Of a stretch of 64,000 bases of DNA, positions 60,231 through 64,000 are shown one piece after another. Both the position numbers and the translations under genes were made by a program. The stretch covers positions 186,001-250,000 of the forward strand of contig NZ_RHLG01000001.1 of NCBI RefSeq assembly GCF_003712105.1, written 5' to 3'. Source of the DNA: Winogradskyella sp. (GTDB lineage: Bacteria; Bacteroidota; Bacteroidia; Flavobacteriales; Flavobacteriaceae). The notes under the pieces are model-generated. The model was not told the origin of the DNA. It made no database searches and saw nothing but the letters and a program-made list of their open reading frames with translations. Numbering within the stretch: position 1 is the stretch's first letter; each line of letters opens with the position of its first letter.

Positions 60231-61775
60231 ATGGCAAATAATGACGATAAATTTAAGAAGGTAATCTCTCACGCTAAGGAATATGGTTACGTGTTTCAGA
60301 GTAGTGAAGTCTATGATGGTTTAAGTGCAGTTTATGATTACGCTCAAAACGGCGTAGAATTAAAGAAAAATATAAGAGACTATTGGTGGCGTGCCATGGT
60401 GCAAATGAATGATAATATTGTTGGTATCGATGCTGCTATTTTTATGCACCCAACAACTTGGAAGGCTTCAGGTCACGTTGATGCGTTTAATGACCCATTG
60501 ATAGATAATAAAGATTCTAAAAAGCGCTATCGCGCTGATGTTCTTATAGAAGATTACTGTGCTAAGATCGAAGCCAAAATTGAAAAGGAAGTTAAAAAAG
60601 CCCAAAAACGTTTTGGTGATGCTTTTAATAAAGCCGAATTTGTCTCTACTAATGGCCGTGTATTAGGCTATCAAGAAAAAATTGATACTATTCTATCTCG
60701 TATGGGAAAATCTTTAGAGAATGAAGATTTAGCGGATGTAAAAGCGTTGATAGAAGAGCTTGAAATTGCAGATCCATTATCTGGAAGTAAAAACTGGACT
60801 GATGTTAAGCAGTTTAATCTTATGTTTGGGACTAAGCTTGGTGCATCTGCAGATACCGCCATGGATTTGTATCTAAGGCCAGAAACTGCACAGGGTATTT
60901 TTGTGAATTTTTTAAATGTGCAAAAAACAGGTCGTATGAAAATTCCGTTTGGTATTGCACAAACAGGAAAGGCCTTTAGAAACGAAATCGTAGCGCGTCA
61001 ATTTATTTTTAGAATGCGTGAGTTTGAACAAATGGAAATGCAATTTTTCATCAAGCCCGGCACCCAAAAAGAATGGTTTGACTATTGGAAAGACGCACGA
61101 CTTAAATGGCACAAATCACTTGGACTAGGTGAAGATAATTACCGTTTTCATGACCATGAAAAATTAGCGCATTACGCTGATGCGGCAACAGATATTGAGT
61201 TTAAGTTCCCGTTTGGATTTAAGGAACTTGAAGGTATACACTCACGTACTGACTTTGACTTAAAACAGCATGAGGAATACTCAGGTAAAAAACTACAGTA
61301 TTTTGACCACGAGGAAAATACAAACTATACACCTTATGTTTTAGAAACTTCTATTGGTCTTGACCGTATGTTTTTAGCGGTGTTCTCTAATGCGCTTACT
61401 GAAGAAGAATTGGATAACAACACTACGCGTACCGTATTAAAACTACCAGCAGTATTAGCACCAGTAAAAGCGGCTATTTTGCCATTAGTACGTAAGGACG
61501 ACGCTTTAGTGCAATTATCTAAAGACATTATCGAAGACTTAAAATGGGAGTTTAGTGTGGCTTATGACGAAAAGGACGCTGTTGGCCGTCGTTACAGACG
61601 TCAAGATGCTAACGGAACACCATTTTGTATTACAGTTGATGGTGAAAGTTTAGAGAATAATACCGTAACCATACGCCATAGAGATACTATGGAGCAACAA
61701 CGTGTAGCCATCTCTGATTTAAAAGCCATTATTAAAAAAGAGGTCGACGTGAAAGAATGGTTGATGCGGATGTAA
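60231..61775 (+). CDS. glyS: Glycyl-tRNA synthetase (dimeric, single-chain type)
   Basis: The 514-residue class II synthetase charges tRNA-Gly. Visible parts include EYGYVFQSSEVYDGLSAVYD, LRPETAQGIFVNFLNVQKT, motif 2 FRNEIVARQFIFRMREFEQM and motif 3 ETSIGLDRMFLAV. A C-terminal anticodon-binding domain starts about residue 410 (APVKAAILPLVRKDDALVQL). It is the single-chain type, not the alpha/beta tetramer. A palindrome and a -7 box lie directly before its start. Its end lies 6 bp from the convergent DUF6705-like array. Confidence 0.97.
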   Translation: MANNDDKFKKVISHAKEYGYVFQSSEVYDGLSAVYDYAQNGVELKKNIRDYWWRAMVQMNDNIVGIDAAIFMHPTTWKASGHVDAFNDPLIDNKDSKKRYRADVLIEDYCAKIEAKIEKEVKKAQKRFGDAFNKAEFVSTNGRVLGYQEKIDTILSRMGKSLENEDLADVKALIEELEIADPLSGSKNWTDVKQFNLMFGTKLGASADTAMDLYLRPETAQGIFVNFLNVQKTGRMKIPFGIAQTGKAFRNEIVARQFIFRMREFEQMEMQFFIKPGTQKEWFDYWKDARLKWHKSLGLGEDNYRFHDHEKLAHYADAATDIEFKFPFGFKELEGIHSRTDFDLKQHEEYSGKKLQYFDHEENTNYTPYVLETSIGLDRMFLAVFSNALTEEELDNNTTRTVLKLPAVLAPVKAAILPLVRKDDALVQLSKDIIEDLKWEFSVAYDEKDAVGRRYRRQDANGTPFCITVDGESLENNTVTIRHRDTMEQQRVAISDLKAIIKKEVDVKEWLMRM

Positions 61776-61781
61776 ATCATC

Positions 61782-62381
61782 TTAATCTTGTTTTACAAAC
61801 ACATAAAAACCATCTGGTATTGCTAATCTAGAGGTTTCAGATGCTGCCATTGAGCTTTCATCTAATAAACAAACTTCTAGCTTTTCAATGCCATTTTCAA
61901 TAATATGACGTAAAATAAGACGCCCTTCAGTAAAGCTATCATTTGGGTCTTCTATTTGTACTTCTATTTTTATTTCTTGAGATGTACTATTATCATTACA
62001 ATATGAAGGTAAGCGTCTTAAATAAGCACCACCATTAATTTTATGATATCGACCGTTGATTGAGGTATTATCAAGGTTAGAAAGTGTATTTATTATTTCA
62101 ACACCATTTTCTATAAATTGGTATTCACCCACTAATAAATCTCTGAAATAGTTAAAAGGTGTTTGGTACTGTACTTCTTTTTTTAGTCTTAATACAAAAA
62201 CAGAATTACCATTTTGATATTTCCACTCTCCAATGAATTTATCAAATTCATTACTAGAATCTTTAAGATAATAGTTTTGACTATGCTCAATATTTTGTCC
62301 ACTACCCATTGGTATGATTATAGATTGCGATTTGCAATTAAAAAGCATACAAAGTGCGATTAAAAAAATAATATGTCTCAT
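61782..62381 (-). CDS. DUF6705-like lipoprotein, copy 3 of a tandem array
   Basis: A 199-residue lipoprotein with signal MRHIIFLIALCMLFNCKSQS (lipobox LFNC). The mature part has FIGEWKYQNGNSVFVLRLKK and LLVGEYQFIENGVEIINTLS, common to all three copies, then an acidic region and the end FYVFVKQD. It resembles DUF6705 by eye. It is the most diverged of the three. Its start abuts the stop of the next copy, showing that the genes form one transcript. The function of the family is unknown. Confidence 0.75.
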   Translation of the reverse strand: MRHIIFLIALCMLFNCKSQSIIIPMGSGQNIEHSQNYYLKDSSNEFDKFIGEWKYQNGNSVFVLRLKKEVQYQTPFNYFRDLLVGEYQFIENGVEIINTLSNLDNTSINGRYHKINGGAYLRRLPSYCNDNSTSQEIKIEVQIEDPNDSFTEGRLILRHIIENGIEKLEVCLLDESSMAASETSRLAIPDGFYVFVKQD

Positions 62382-62399
62382 CTATTGCTTAATCAAAGT
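62371..62399. repeat. 29-bp direct repeat at a paralog junction (copy 1)
   Basis: The 29 bases at 62371-62399 recur exactly at 62986-63014. Both straddle the stop-start junction between neighbouring paralogs. Confidence 0.9.
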
Positions 62400-62996
62400 G
62401 TACTCTCCAAACGGTATGGAAAAGCCTTGGCATTGCGGTTCTAAACCATAAACATTACCTCTATATGGCCCACTCATAAATAAACAGTCTAATTTTTCAA
62501 CACCATCTTCTATATAATATCTGAATCTCATTTTTGGATTGGATGGAATATCACATTCGGGTTCTTTATAACTGCACCTTATGATAATATTTCCTGTTTC
62601 ACAATTAGAACAACTTCTATCCCCAAATTTACTAATTACATCTCCTATCAAATTATATTTATATGGGTCGGCATAATTATTGTTAAGGTTTTCAAGAGTG
62701 TTTATTTTTTCTATCCCATTTTCTATATATACATATTCGCCAATAATGGCATCTGTATAATAATTAGTATTACCGTACTGAATATTTTTATTTTCTTTTT
62801 TCTGTAAAGTAACGATGAGCGAAGTATTACCATTTTCATATTTCCATGTACCATTAAAATTATTCAAGTCATTATTTAAGTCTTTATAGTAATATCCCGT
62901 TGTACCATAATTTTCAGGGTTATGTAGATTTGTTATAGTTTGGGCTTTACAGTTAAAAAACAAACAACATGCAATTAAAACAATTATATGTCTCAT
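62382..62996 (-). CDS. DUF6705-like lipoprotein, copy 2 of a tandem array
   Basis: A 204-residue lipoprotein with signal MRHIIVLIACCLFFNCKAQT. It is clearly similar along its whole length to the next gene: GYYYKDLNNDLNNFNGTWKY, NYYTDAIIGEYVYIENGIEK and GLEPQCQGFSIPFGEYTLIK. Several cysteines in the middle (CSNCETGN, EPECDIPSNPK) suggest disulfides. It is translated from a start that abuts its neighbour's stop (TAGATG). Function is unknown. Confidence 0.78.
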   Translation of the reverse strand: MRHIIVLIACCLFFNCKAQTITNLHNPENYGTTGYYYKDLNNDLNNFNGTWKYENGNTSLIVTLQKKENKNIQYGNTNYYTDAIIGEYVYIENGIEKINTLENLNNNYADPYKYNLIGDVISKFGDRSCSNCETGNIIIRCSYKEPECDIPSNPKMRFRYYIEDGVEKLDCLFMSGPYRGNVYGLEPQCQGFSIPFGEYTLIKQ

Positions 62997-63014
62997 CTAT
63001 TGCTTAATCAAAGT
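62986..63014. repeat. 29-bp direct repeat at a paralog junction (copy 2)
   Basis: Exact copy of 62371-62399, again covering the end of one paralog and the beginning of the next. Confidence 0.9.
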
Positions 63015-63611
63015 ATAATACCCATAAGGTATTGCAAACCCTTGACATTGAGGCTCTAAACCTAATGGATTGCCACGATATGTAGAGCTCATTAGTAAAA
63101 AACTTAATTTTTCCATGTTGTTTTCAACATAATATCGCACTATGATTTTTGGAGTTGATGGAATATCACAATCTGGTTGACTAAATTTTCCTTTTATTGT
63201 AATATTTCCCGGTTGACAATCTACACAACTTAAGTCTCCATATTTATAGATTACATCAGCTAAAAGATTATAATCATATGGATTGTAGTGATTATTATCA
63301 AGGTTTTCAAGTGTATTGATTTTTTCTAGTCCATTTTCTACATACTTATACTCACCGATAATTGCGTCTATATAGTAATTAGTATTATCATATTGTATAT
63401 TTTTATTTTGTTGTTTTTCGAAAATAATAGTCAAAGAATCATTACCGTTAGTATAAAGCCATGTACCTTCAAAATTGTTCAAATCATTATTCAAATCTTT
63501 ATAATAATATCCGCTAGTACCATATTTTTGAGGTTTATGTAAATTTGTTACAATTTGAGCCTTACAGTTAAAAAGCATACAAAATGTAACTAAAAAAAAT
63601 ATATATTTCAT
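62997..63611 (-). CDS. DUF6705-like lipoprotein, copy 1 of a tandem array
   Basis: A 204-residue lipoprotein (MKYIFFLVTFCMLFNCKAQI) with the same architecture as copy 2: GYYYKDLNNDLNNFEGTWLY, INTLENLDNNHYNPYDYNLL, CVDCQPGN and GLEPQCQGFAIPYGYYTLIK. It is the first paralog after the unidentified gene (12-bp gap), which it may serve. Function is unknown. Confidence 0.78.
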   Translation of the reverse strand: MKYIFFLVTFCMLFNCKAQIVTNLHKPQKYGTSGYYYKDLNNDLNNFEGTWLYTNGNDSLTIIFEKQQNKNIQYDNTNYYIDAIIGEYKYVENGLEKINTLENLDNNHYNPYDYNLLADVIYKYGDLSCVDCQPGNITIKGKFSQPDCDIPSTPKIIVRYYVENNMEKLSFLLMSSTYRGNPLGLEPQCQGFAIPYGYYTLIKQ

Positions 63612-63623
63612 AATAGTTTATCT

Positions 63624-64000
63624 TTAGTTATTACAATCGGTTTCTGTTATTATATTAACGAGTGGGTTATAATTCTGTTTTTTCCAACTCGTTAGATTTG
63701 TATCTACAGCTCTGTAGATATCAAAGGCATCTAACGGTATTTCTTCTTCTAAATATTCAAACAATTCTTGCAAATAATTTTGTGTGACATTTCCACCATT
63801 ATTCTCATTAATATCATTATATCTTTGATTCAACTTTTTATTCAATTCTTCTTGTTTAGCACCAAAAGAATTAGTGAATGCCGTTAAACTAAAATAGTTA
63901 TTTACTTTTAAGACAAAGGTTTCTGGCCCACTATCACCTCTTACTGTTAATGAAAAGAACACTTTACTAAAATCACTATTGGGCTGATTGTTGTATGTAA
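63624..64000 (-). CDS. C-terminus of an unidentified protein, cut by window edge
   Basis: The frame stays open through base 64000, so this is the end of a larger gene; the GTG at 63962 is not a convincing start. The visible part includes KVFFSLTVRGDSGPETFVLK, YFSLTAFTNSFGAKQEELNK, LFEYLEEEIPLDAFDIYRAV and the end ITETDCNN. I do not recognise a family. It heads the strand that continues into the three tandem lipoproteins, so it may belong with them. Confidence 0.6.
   Translation of the reverse strand, partial: TYNNQPNSDFSKVFFSLTVRGDSGPETFVLKVNNYFSLTAFTNSFGAKQEELNKKLNQRYNDINENNGGNVTQNYLQELFEYLEEEIPLDAFDIYRAVDTNLTSWKKQNYNPLVNIITETDCNN

Noticed and set aside
1..64000. tRNA, rRNA, CRISPR, insertion sequence or prophage
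   Set aside because: Intergenic regions are short and were read through; no cloverleaf, repeat-spacer array, transposase or phage gene was seen. A tRNA scan would be the decisive check.

Overview
The window is AT-rich, gene-dense chromosomal DNA from a member of the Flavobacteriaceae (Bacteroidota). The evidence is a type IX secretion sorting tail, two TonB-dependent receptors, an S46 dipeptidyl-peptidase, several lineage DUF families (DUF4296, DUF4271, DUF3098, DUF3127, DUF4301, DUF2490, DUF6705-like), Bacteroidota -7 promoter boxes (TAnnTTTG) and no visible Shine-Dalgarno sequences. I see no rRNA, tRNA, CRISPR array, insertion sequence or prophage. Most of the window is housekeeping; accessory DNA is confined to the right-hand edge.

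Layout: 1-1.6 kb holds an alkyltransferase-like gene (cut by the edge), a LysE exporter and trmB. 1.7-4.5 kb holds a glycosyltransferase converging on a PhoR/PhoB-type pair. 4.7-8.2 kb holds a T9SS lamin-tail protein, a LuxE-like protein and a YHS protein. 8.3-16.9 kb holds tyrS, an epimerase, a polyprenol-phosphate mannosyltransferase/dihydroorotase/DUF4296 operon, DUF4271-uroporphyrinogen-III synthase, pckA and DUF423. 17-23.5 kb holds a saccharopine dehydrogenase family protein, an Lrp regulator, a Bax-inhibitor-1 protein, a zinc peptidase and alanine dehydrogenase. 23.5-30.5 kb holds leuS, then ftsX, a tiny secreted peptide, DUF3098, uppP, truB and a TonB-C-like protein. 30.5-38.4 kb holds a thioredoxin-fold protein, tag, two envelope proteins, aat, DUF3127, a flavin reductase, a histidine kinase, a HIT protein, an OstA-like protein and greA. 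38.4-45.7 kb is a long minus-strand block: phosphopantetheinyl transferase, an archaeal-type prenyl-glyceryl-phosphate synthase, a thiamine-binding-like protein, a PnuC-family transporter, a NadR-like kinase, DUF4301, arfB, and then a TPP riboswitch driving a TonB-dependent receptor. 45.8-52.3 kb holds ahcY with a structured leader, and a LytTR two-component pair divergent from a TonB receptor. 52.5-61.8 kb holds DPP11, a methionine aminotransferase-like gene, a serine hydrolase, an omega-amidase, an Ig-like lipoprotein, comF and glyS. 61.8-64 kb is a tandem array of three related lipoproteins behind an unidentified, truncated gene.

The most unusual signals are: (i) three in-frame copies of a dispersed palindromic repeat inside leuS, with further copies between genes; (ii) two consecutive terminator-like hairpins in the greA leader; (iii) phased direct repeats between the LytTR pair and its neighbouring TonB receptor; (iv) a structured ahcY leader with a SAM-II-like word pattern; (v) a TPP-riboswitch receptor next to a PnuC/NadR-like/thiamine-binding operon; (vi) a three-copy lipoprotein array with exact 29-bp repeats at the junctions; and (vii) convergent gene pairs that mostly share overlapping stop codons instead of having a terminator.

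All assignments come from reading motifs and translated sequence. No database or folding program was run.
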